In this document: piece after piece, positions 1 through 5,081 of the stretch | Layout: the number at the start of each line of letters is the position of its first letter | Position numbering within the stretch: position 1 is the stretch's first letter | Origin: Deltaproteobacteria bacterium | GTDB lineage: Bacteria > Desulfobacterota_B > Binatia > Binatales > Binataceae | NCBI GenBank assembly: GCA_021827465.1 | Contig: JAKAVX010000248.1 | Location: 1 to 5,081, forward strand | Direction of reading: 5' to 3' | DNA: 5,081 nucleotides | Program-made: the position numbers and the translations under genes | The notes under the pieces: generated by a model | Databases searched by the model: none | Seen by the model: only the letters and a program-made list of their open reading frames with translations | Told to the model about the DNA's origin: nothing

Positions 1-243
1 CTCAAGAATTGGCTCGGCGGCCTCAAATTCGCACGCGAGGTCGCATCGGGCGCCATGCTGCTTCTTGACGGCAAGGAGGTTGGGCGCGTAACCAGTTCGA
101 CTGTGTTTCCCGGCTTGGGCGCGATCGGCCTTGCGATATTGCATCACAGCGCCTGGGCGCCGGGAACCGTGCTCAGCGCGCGCGGGGATAGCGGAGAAAC
201 GGCGACGGCGGTCGTAAGCGAGCTGCCGTTCGACAATAATTAG
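1..243 (+). CDS. GcvT/YgfZ-family folate-binding protein, C-terminal fragment
   Basis: This is the last 80 codons of a gene that begins before the window; the frame is open from base 1 and ends at TAG 241-243. The visible part matches the C-terminal beta-barrel shared by aminomethyltransferase (GcvT) and YgfZ-type proteins: the segment DGKEVGRVTSS, then a hydrophobic stretch GLGAIGLAILHH, then APGTVL, and the family's typical near-terminal LPF, here LPFDNN. GcvT transfers a methylene group to tetrahydrofolate in glycine cleavage; YgfZ proteins bind folate and support iron-sulfur cluster enzymes. The catalytic or signature N-terminal parts lie outside the window, so the two cannot be told apart here. 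The iron-binding small protein just downstream slightly favours a YgfZ-like role, but this is only context. The internal ATG at 55 is not a likely start, because the homologous fold extends upstream of it. Confidence 0.7.
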   Translation, partial: LKNWLGGLKFAREVASGAMLLLDGKEVGRVTSSTVFPGLGAIGLAILHHSAWAPGTVLSARGDSGETATAVVSELPFDNN

Positions 244-296
244 AAAACCCGGCTCCGGTCGCCTTCAAAAACGTCGGGGCAAGTCAGGGAAAAGCT

Positions 297-302
297 GGAG
301 GA
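297..302 (+). promoter_or_regulatory. Shine-Dalgarno site of the desulforedoxin-like gene
   Basis: GGAGGA lies ten bases or so before ATG 312, and a second AGGA follows at 304-307. The site supports translation of a very short gene that could otherwise be dismissed as chance. The rest of the 68-base gap after the upstream stop holds no promoter I can recognise. Confidence 0.6.
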
Positions 303-311
303 TAGGACGAA

Positions 312-455
312 ATGGCCAACGTTCTCGGAAAGCGCTACATGTGCGATAAGTGCGGCACTGAGGTGCTTTGCAACAAAGGCGGCACCGGCGCGCTGGAATG
401 CTGCGACGGACAGATGAAGCTGAAGGAAGCAAAGCCGCTGCCTTCCTCGGATTAG
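312..455 (+). CDS. Desulforedoxin-like rubredoxin-type iron protein (47 aa)
   Basis: This 47-residue protein has the desulforedoxin / desulfoferrodoxin N-terminal iron site: Cys11 and Cys14 in YMCDKCG, then adjacent Cys30-Cys31 in ALECCDGQMKL. The C-x2-C-x15-C-C spacing is that of Desulfovibrio desulforedoxin, where four cysteinyl thiolates hold one iron and the protein is a homodimer. The gly-rich middle (NKGGTGALE) and the conserved GxxMKL after the CC pair also fit. There is no superoxide reductase catalytic domain: the stop TAG follows directly after KPLPSSD, so this is a stand-alone redox or iron-binding module, probably cytoplasmic. An extra Cys20 sits outside the known ligand set. ATG 312 is chosen because GGAGG precedes it at good spacing and the family's N-terminal GKRY leads straight into the first cysteine pair. 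Its electron-transfer partner is unknown; the neighbours do not include an obvious one. Confidence 0.85.
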   Translation: MANVLGKRYMCDKCGTEVLCNKGGTGALECCDGQMKLKEAKPLPSSD

Positions 456-471
456 GGTGGCGCGTCCGCCC
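455..471 (+). other. Small GC-rich hairpin after the desulforedoxin-like gene
   Basis: GGGTGG (455-460, overlapping the last base of the stop) can pair with CCGCCC (466-471) through six pairs including one G-U, around the five-base loop CGCGT. No T-run follows, so it is at best a weak or factor-assisted 3' end, or chance in GC-rich DNA. The remainder of the 69-base gap to the next gene holds no other clear signal except the GGAGGA ribosome site at 508-513. Confidence 0.2.
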
Positions 472-524
472 CGTCGGGATGGATTGGTTTCAAAGCAAAG
501 ACGAATCGGAGGACCGGGCCGGCC

Positions 525-2087
525 ATGACGACTGAGAAGGTCGACCTGGTCCTCCACGAAGGCGTGATTCTCGGGCATCCCGAGAGCGATTCGATTGCGA
601 TTCTCGACGGGCGGATCTTCGCTCACGGAAAGTTCGCCGATCTCAAGGGCCATATCGGCCCACGCACCCATCTTTTGAAGCTGCAGGGACGAAGCGTCGT
701 TCCCGGCTTTGTCGATTCGCATATCCATTTCCTCGAGTCGGCGGCGGCGGCGACCGGCGCAACGCTGTGGCGATGCCGCACGGTCGGCGACTTGCTCGGC
801 GAGCTGAGGCTCGCGGCGGGCAAGACGCCGCCGGGCAACTGGATGCGCGCGTTCGGATGCGACGAAGCGCTGCTCCGGGAGCGGCGCGGACCGACCCGTG
901 CGGAACTCGATCAATCGGTGTCGAAGAATCCGCTTCGCCTGCGCCATCAGACATTGCACGCGTCGTGGCTGAACTCGCGCGCGATAAAGGCGCTCGGGAT
1001 CGAGGATCCGGCTTTTCAGCCGCCCGAAGGCGCGGTGATCCATCGCGACGCCGCCGGACGCGCAACCGGTCTCGTGGTCGGGATGGAGCAATGGATCACC
1101 AGCAAGCTCCCGCTGGTGACGGCCGCCGAAGCGGAAGCGCGCGCGCGGATAATGAGCCGCGAGCTTTCGGCTGTGGGCGTGACCGCCTTCACCGACGCAA
1201 CCGCCCGCAATGACGCCGCGCAGGTGAGTCTTTTCGCGGGCTTCGTGTCCTCGGGCGCGGTATGCCAGCGTGTCGCCCTGATGCTCGGCGCGCGGCATCT
1301 CGACTCCGCCGAAAGTGCTTTTGCCGCGGCGCGAAAGGCGAATCTTCGGATCGCCGGAGCCAAGTTCCTGCCCGCGCGCGCCGGCTACGATCGCAGGACG
1401 CTCAGGGCGGCGGTTCGCCGGGCGCTTTCGCTCGGGATGGATTGCGCGTTTCACGCCACCGAACTCCAGGAACTCGACGCCGCGCTGGAGGCGATCGAAG
1501 GCGCGCGGCCCGACACCGCAAACGATCCGCGCGCGCGGGCGAGCGTCATGCGGATCGAACATGGCGGAGTGATACCGCCGGATCATATCGAGCGCTTGCG
1601 CTCCGCCGGCGCGTGGGTCGTCACCAACCCGGGCTTCATCTATTACCGCGGCGCCAAGTACGCAGAAGAGCCGGGCCTGCTGCCGCATCTGTATCGCCTG
1701 CGCAGCCTCAAGGAGGCGGGTATTCCGCTTGCCGCGGGAACCGATTCGCCGGTTACGCCCGCAAAGCCGCTGGCCGCGATCGCGGCCGCCATATCGCGCA
1801 CCGCGCTCGAGGGGATGCATCTCGCGGCGGAGGAGAGAGTCGGTGCGGCCGAAGCGTTTTCGCTGTTCAACGCCGAGGCGGCTCGCCTCGCGCGTCTTCA
1901 GGCGGGAACGATGGAGCCGGGCGCGTTTGCCGACCTGGTCGTATTGCCGACCGATCCGCTTCGCGCAAACGCCAGCGATCTCATGAGCATGGCGGTGGAC
2001 ATCACGCTGGTCGGCGGGCGTATAGTGTACGAGAGGGGACGGCCGGCGGTCGCCAACAGCGCGAGCGCCGACCTGCTTTCGAGTTGA
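525..2087 (+). CDS. Metal-dependent amidohydrolase, YtcJ/Amidohydro_3 type (520 aa)
   Basis: A complete 520-residue member of the amidohydrolase superfamily, which uses a metal-bound water to hydrolyse C-N or C-O bonds. In order: an N-terminal beta-sandwich part (1-60) with AILDGRI; the first metal motif HxH, His66 and His68, in GFVDSHIHF; Lys280 in GAKFL, at the position of the bridging carboxylated lysine; His310 in FHATE; His346 in RIEHGG; Asp407 in GTDSPV; and the closing sandwich strand with GAFADLVVL (466-474). All expected metal or catalytic residues are therefore present. No signal peptide is evident, so it is probably cytoplasmic. ATG 525 is preceded by GGAGGA at 508-513. The stretch between Lys280 and His310 is short compared with classic YtcJ proteins and lacks their DGslgsrTA-like loop, which points to a distinct subfamily. 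The substrate is unknown; amides, ureas, cyclic imides or N-formyl compounds are all possible. Confidence 0.9.
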   Translation: MTTEKVDLVLHEGVILGHPESDSIAILDGRIFAHGKFADLKGHIGPRTHLLKLQGRSVVPGFVDSHIHFLESAAAATGATLWRCRTVGDLLGELRLAAGKTPPGNWMRAFGCDEALLRERRGPTRAELDQSVSKNPLRLRHQTLHASWLNSRAIKALGIEDPAFQPPEGAVIHRDAAGRATGLVVGMEQWITSKLPLVTAAEAEARARIMSRELSAVGVTAFTDATARNDAAQVSLFAGFVSSGAVCQRVALMLGARHLDSAESAFAAARKANLRIAGAKFLPARAGYDRRTLRAAVRRALSLGMDCAFHATELQELDAALEAIEGARPDTANDPRARASVMRIEHGGVIPPDHIERLRSAGAWVVTNPGFIYYRGAKYAEEPGLLPHLYRLRSLKEAGIPLAAGTDSPVTPAKPLAAIAAAISRTALEGMHLAAEERVGAAEAFSLFNAEAARLARLQAGTMEPGAFADLVVLPTDPLRANASDLMSMAVDITLVGGRIVYERGRPAVANSASADLLSS

Positions 2088-2128
2088 GTTTCAGGGCGAA
2101 TTGCTGAACGCCCGCCGTTTTCAATGCC

Positions 2129-2968
2129 ATGGGCCGAGCGAATTCCGGACTGTCGCACACCGACGGCTTCCCGACCGTACTGTTCGAGAAACGCGACGGC
2201 GTCGCGTGGGTCACACTCAATCGTCCCCGCCAACTGAACGCCTACAACATGGCGATGCGCGACGACCTGTTCCAGGTGCTGGAGGCGGTTCGCGACGATC
2301 CGGAAGTGCGCGCGATGGTGCTGGCGGGAGCGGGAACGGCATTTTCGACCGGCGGAGATTTGGCGGAGTTCGGCACCGCGCCCTCGCCGATAATAGCGCG
2401 ATGGGTGCGGTTTCGGCGCGACGTGTGGGGCCGGATGAAGGCGCTCCCGGTCCCGACCGTCGCGGCGTGCCATGGTTTCACGGTCGGCGGCGGACTGGAG
2501 ATGGCGCTTTTGTGCGACGTCGCAATAGCGGCTGACGACACCCGCATCTGCCTGCCCGAAACCGGAGTCGGGATGATACCCGGAGTGGCCGGCACCCAGA
2601 CCGCCCCACGGCGGCTCGGGCTTGGCCGCGCGCTCGACATCTGCATCACTGGGCGTTGGATTGACGCGCCGGAGGCGCTACTTGTAGGTTTGGTCGCCGA
2701 GGTCGTTCCAGCGGCCCGTCTTGATGCGCGCGCTCACGAACTGGCGTGCGCGCTGGGCCGTCTCCCCAGAGGGCTTGCTCACGCAATCAAGGTTGCCGTA
2801 TGGGAGGGGATGGATCTGCCGCTGCGCGACGGAATCGAGCTTGAACGGTGCCTTGCCGAAAGGCACGGATCGGGTTCGGCCAAAAATAAAGAATTTGACG
2901 CCACCGGCAAAGGCCGCCGGCGTCGTGATACATTGGCATCGGCTTCTAGGAGGTCACGCGGTCTGTGA
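2129..2968 (+). CDS. Enoyl-CoA hydratase/isomerase (crotonase), 279 aa with suspect C-terminus
   Basis: A crotonase-fold enzyme acting on acyl-CoA thioesters. Visible features are VTLNRPRQLNAYN (28-40), the first oxyanion-hole segment AFSTGGDL (71-78), the second one GFTVGGGLEMALLCD (116-130), and PETGVGMIPGVAGTQ (143-157). Glu124 and Glu144 align with the two catalytic glutamates of rat enoyl-CoA hydratase (144 and 164) with the same 20-residue spacing, so a true hydratase is plausible. After the helix ending ELERCLAER (237-245) the tail turns into low-complexity GKGRRRRDTLASASRRSRGL, unlike family ends, and the gene is about 25 residues longer than relatives usually are; see the frameshift finding. 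ATG 2129 is the first in-frame ATG after an upstream in-frame TGA at 2105, but no strong Shine-Dalgarno precedes it. As read, its stop overlaps the ligase start by four bases (GTGA), suggesting translational coupling, and it lies 41 bases after the amidohydrolase. Confidence 0.9.
   Translation: MGRANSGLSHTDGFPTVLFEKRDGVAWVTLNRPRQLNAYNMAMRDDLFQVLEAVRDDPEVRAMVLAGAGTAFSTGGDLAEFGTAPSPIIARWVRFRRDVWGRMKALPVPTVAACHGFTVGGGLEMALLCDVAIAADDTRICLPETGVGMIPGVAGTQTAPRRLGLGRALDICITGRWIDAPEALLVGLVAEVVPAARLDARAHELACALGRLPRGLAHAIKVAVWEGMDLPLRDGIELERCLAERHGSGSAKNKEFDATGKGRRRRDTLASASRRSRGL
2897..2924 (+). other. Hairpin at the crotonase/ligase junction
   Basis: GACGCC (2897-2902) pairs with GGCGTC (2919-2924), then after a two-by-two internal mismatch CGGC (2905-2908) pairs with GCCG (2913-2916) around the loop AAAG. 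An A/T-rich patch (2881-2896) lies just upstream, in sharp contrast with the GC-rich surroundings. No T-run follows on the + strand, so it is not a standard intrinsic terminator; an mRNA processing, stabilising or translation-modulating element between two operon genes is possible. It lies 23 bases before the ligase ribosome site. Confidence 0.4.
2948..2954 (+). promoter_or_regulatory. Strong Shine-Dalgarno site of the acyl-CoA ligase
   Basis: AGGAGGT is close to a perfect anti-16S match and ends ten bases before GTG 2965. It fixes the non-ATG start of the ligase and implies strong independent translation initiation, beyond any coupling to the upstream stop. Confidence 0.75.
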
Positions 2969-4503
2969 ACACAGTCAACTTCGTCACGATTCCAACCTCG
3001 ATCGTCCCGGACCAGGAAATCGTGGTTTTCGACGAACGGCGCCTGAACTACGCGCAACTGAACGACACCGTCAGCCGCTTCTGCGCGGTCTTCAAGCAAC
3101 TCGGACTGAACTCCGGCGACGTCCTCGCCGCTCTCGATACCAATTCCGATCGCTACGTGGCCAGTTACTACGCGGCCGCCAAAGCCGGCCTCACCTTCCT
3201 GCCGCTCAACTACCGGGCCAAGGAGCAGGAACTCGAGTACATGATCAACACCGCCGAAACCAAGGTTCTCCTGGTCGGCGATCGCTATGAGGATCTGGTC
3301 GCGAAAATCCGTCCGCGCCTGGGCGTGAAGGAGACCGTGTCGCTCGGCGAGCATGGCGGGTCGATGAAGCGGCTGGCCGACCTTGCGCATAAGGTCGAGC
3401 CCGAGGAATCCGAGGCCGAAGTTGACGACGATGCGGTGTCGGTCCTGATGTACACCAGCGGCACCACCTCGCTTCCCAAGGGCGTGATGCTCCGTTACCG
3501 CGACTTCACCGCCTACGTGACCGCCAACGTCGAGATGGCTGACGGAAGCGACCGCGGCGTCGCGCTGGTGTGCGTACCCTTCTACCATATCGCGGGAACC
3601 ACCGCGATGATGACCAATATCTGGACCGGCCGCCGGCTTATCATCATGCCGCAGTTCGAGCCGAACACCTGGCTAAAGCTGGTCGAGCGCGAGAAGGTCA
3701 CCCACGCCTTCGTCGTCCCCACGATGATGAAGATGGTGCTCGACGATCCGTCGTTTGCGAAGACCGACCTTTCGAGCCTGACCAACCTCGCCTACGGCGG
3801 CGCTCCGATGCCGATCCAGGTGATCCGGCGCGCGATCGAGATGTTCCCGAAGAAAGTCGGGTTCGTGAACGCCTACGGCCAGACCGAGACGACCTCTTCG
3901 CTCACGGTGCTCGGCCCCGACGATCACCGGATCGAGGGCAGCGCCGAGGATGTCGAGCTCAAGTTGAAGCGGCTCAACTCGATCGGCCGTCCGCTGCCTG
4001 ACGTCGAAATCAAGGTGCGCGACGAGGACGGCAAGTTCCTGCCCCAGGGCCAGATCGGCGAGATCTGCATCCGCACGCCCCGCATAATGAAGGGCTACGC
4101 CGGCCGCGAGGACGACGCTGCGCTGCCCGAGGGATGGCGCGCGACGGGCGACCTCGGATGGGTCGACGAGGACGGCTACGTGTTCTTCGCCGGACGCAAG
4201 GACGACATGATCATCCGCGGCGGCGAGAATATCGCCCCGGCCGAGATCGAAACCGTCCTGATGAGCCATCCCGGGGTCGAGGAGTGCGCGGTTATCGGAG
4301 TGCCGTCGGTCGAATGGGGCCAGACGGTCAAGGCTTTCGTCGTGCCGCGTCCGGGCGCCAAGCTGGACCGCGCGGAACTCAACGACTTCTGCCGAAAGCG
4401 CCTGGCCAGCTTCAAATGCCCCGAGATGATCGACTTCATCGACGAGCTGCCGAAAAATCCGCTCGGCAAGATTCTCCGAAAGGAGCTGCGCAAGAGCGCC
4501 TGA
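2965..4503 (+). CDS. AMP-forming acyl-CoA ligase (fatty-acid/aryl-CoA synthetase type), 512 aa
   Basis: Adenylate-forming enzyme that converts a carboxylic acid, ATP and CoA into acyl-CoA, AMP and pyrophosphate by way of an acyl-adenylate. The full set of family motifs is present: P-loop-like YTSGTTSLPKG (163-173); VPFYHIAGTT (204-213), lining the acyl pocket; YGGAPMP (277-283); the adenine and acyl motif YGQTETTS (304-311); TGDLG with Asp396, which binds the ribose; the hinge GRKDDMIIRGGENI (410-423); and the C-terminal catalytic lysine, Lys502, in NPLGKILRKEL. The length (512) is normal and there is no membrane segment. GTG 2965 is supported by AGGAGGT upstream. The overall pattern is that of medium/long-chain or aryl acid ligases in catabolic operons; chain length or ring preference cannot be deduced. 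It sits between two crotonase genes on the same strand, which suggests that its product feeds a beta-oxidation-like or ring-degrading route. Confidence 0.92.
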   Translation: MNTVNFVTIPTSIVPDQEIVVFDERRLNYAQLNDTVSRFCAVFKQLGLNSGDVLAALDTNSDRYVASYYAAAKAGLTFLPLNYRAKEQELEYMINTAETKVLLVGDRYEDLVAKIRPRLGVKETVSLGEHGGSMKRLADLAHKVEPEESEAEVDDDAVSVLMYTSGTTSLPKGVMLRYRDFTAYVTANVEMADGSDRGVALVCVPFYHIAGTTAMMTNIWTGRRLIIMPQFEPNTWLKLVEREKVTHAFVVPTMMKMVLDDPSFAKTDLSSLTNLAYGGAPMPIQVIRRAIEMFPKKVGFVNAYGQTETTSSLTVLGPDDHRIEGSAEDVELKLKRLNSIGRPLPDVEIKVRDEDGKFLPQGQIGEICIRTPRIMKGYAGREDDAALPEGWRATGDLGWVDEDGYVFFAGRKDDMIIRGGENIAPAEIETVLMSHPGVEECAVIGVPSVEWGQTVKAFVVPRPGAKLDRAELNDFCRKRLASFKCPEMIDFIDELPKNPLGKILRKELRKSA

Positions 4504-4534
4504 GCGTCCTGCCGGGCAAATCACGGATGTGATC

Positions 4535-5081
4535 ATGGCTCGCTCGCACAAAACCGCTTCGCGCTCCGCGCCGGGCGAAGCCCGCGTCGCGGTGACCGAG
4601 CGCGACGGATGGGTCGAGGCGAAGCTCGACCGTCCCGCGCGCGGGAATCGGGTGAGCAGCGCGATGGGCGACGAACTGATGGCGCTATTCGAACGGGTCG
4701 AGGACGACGACAGCGTCCGCGCACTCGCGATAACCGGCGCGGGAACATCGTTCTGCGAGGGTTTCGAGCCCGATGTCGATCCGAACCTCGTCGAGTCGTT
4801 CGCCGTTGTAACCAAGCCGACCGTGGCGATCCTGAACGGGGACGCGCGCGACGAGGGACTCGAGCTGGCGATGGCGGCGGACATTCGGATCGCGTTACGC
4901 GGCGCGCATTTTGCGCTGACGCAACCCGAGCGCGGCTCGATTCCGCGATTCGGGGCGACGCAGCGCCTACCGAGGATCTGCGGTATCGGCAACGCGCTTC
5001 GGATGCTGCTCGCAGGCGCGGAAATCGACGGTGCGGAAGCGATGCGAATCGGGCTTGCGACCTATCTCGCCGCCAACCCGC
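4535..5081 (+). CDS. Crotonase-fold protein with altered active site, 3' end beyond the window
   Basis: The frame is open from ATG 4535 to the window edge (182 codons seen). Crotonase hallmarks are LDRPARGNRVSSAM (31-44), GAGTSFCEGF (68-77), GLELAMAADIRIA (108-120) and IPRFGATQRLPR (136-147). Aligned with rat enoyl-CoA hydratase, Glu110 matches the first catalytic Glu144, but Gln130 sits where Glu164 should be. The GGG of the second oxyanion segment reads Asp106-Glu107-Gly108, and the first oxyanion segment FCAGxD is changed to FCEGFEPD. The loop between that segment and TKPTVAILNG is about 15 residues shorter than in the crotonase at 2129-2968. The protein is therefore unlikely to be an ordinary hydratase; isomerase-like, decarboxylase-like, lyase-like or non-catalytic roles are open. 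The N-terminus carries a basic ~15-residue extension. The start lies 31 bases after the ligase stop with only a weak ribosome site; GTG 4529 in the same frame is an alternative start. Confidence 0.85.
   Translation, partial: MARSHKTASRSAPGEARVAVTERDGWVEAKLDRPARGNRVSSAMGDELMALFERVEDDDSVRALAITGAGTSFCEGFEPDVDPNLVESFAVVTKPTVAILNGDARDEGLELAMAADIRIALRGAHFALTQPERGSIPRFGATQRLPRICGIGNALRMLLAGAEIDGAEAMRIGLATYLAANP

Noticed and set aside
55..243. A separate 62-residue protein starting at ATG 55
   Set aside because: The frame is open to the window edge and the GcvT/YgfZ-like domain continues upstream, so this is the end of a larger gene.
240..1820. A 526-codon open frame on the minus strand, opposite the amidohydrolase
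   Set aside because: It has an Arg/Gly/Ala-rich product with no recognisable motif and lies antisense to a gene with a full set of catalytic motifs; long antisense frames are expected in GC-rich coding DNA.
1262..2107. A 281-codon + strand frame overlapping the amidohydrolase
   Set aside because: The product is a low-complexity Arg/Gly/Ser-rich sequence wholly within another frame of the amidohydrolase.
2881..2924. Intrinsic terminator for minus-strand transcription (hairpin followed by T-rich DNA on the minus strand)
   Set aside because: The T-rich part does not directly follow the stem as an unbroken run, and there is no minus-strand gene to terminate.
2895..2934. Possible sigma-70 promoter with TTGACG (2895-2900) and TACATT (2929-2934) before the ligase
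   Set aside because: The spacing between the hexamers is 28 bases, far from the usual 16-18, and the -35-like element is part of the hairpin stem.
2934..2948. Possible sigma-54 -24/-12 element around TTGGCAT
   Set aside because: The -24-like TGGCA is present but the required GC at -12 is missing at the correct spacing.
3673..4992. A 439-codon open frame on the minus strand, opposite the ligase and second crotonase
   Set aside because: It spans two genes with clear family motifs on the + strand and shows no domain signature of its own; best explained as a shadow of GC-rich codons.

Overview
This is a GC-rich, gene-dense bacterial window in which every supported gene lies on the + strand. The mix of an amidohydrolase, crotonases, an acyl-CoA ligase and a desulforedoxin-type iron protein, together with the GC-rich codon use, suggests an uncultured proteobacterial or deltaproteobacterial-like lineage (Binatota or Desulfobacterota type). 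That placement is an inference from gene content; the window holds no phylogenetic marker.

Layout: (1) positions 1-243 hold the C-terminal end of a GcvT/YgfZ-type folate-binding protein. (2) Positions 312-455 hold a 47-residue desulforedoxin-like protein with a complete four-cysteine iron site and a good ribosome binding site. (3) Positions 525-2087 encode a full-length metal-dependent amidohydrolase of the YtcJ/Amidohydro_3 type. (4) Positions 2129-2968 encode a crotonase (enoyl-CoA hydratase/isomerase) with both catalytic glutamates. Its last ~28 codons look non-coding and may result from a lost stop codon. (5) Positions 2965-4503 encode a complete AMP-forming acyl-CoA ligase that starts at GTG behind a strong Shine-Dalgarno sequence. 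(6) From 4535 to the window end there is a second crotonase, cut by the window edge, whose active site is altered at several key positions.

Genes 4-6 read as one transcription unit. The ligase would activate a carboxylic acid to its CoA thioester, and the first crotonase would hydrate or isomerise the enoyl-CoA derived from it. The second crotonase either performs a different reaction or serves as a non-hydratase partner. The amidohydrolase 41 bases upstream could supply the acid by hydrolysing an amide or cyclic precursor, but that link rests on gene order alone. The substrate cannot be read from the sequence.

No RNA gene, mobile element, CRISPR array or convincing sigma-70 promoter was seen. 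The most notable points are the degenerate second crotonase, the suspected frameshift and hairpin at the first crotonase/ligase junction, and the stand-alone desulforedoxin-like gene.
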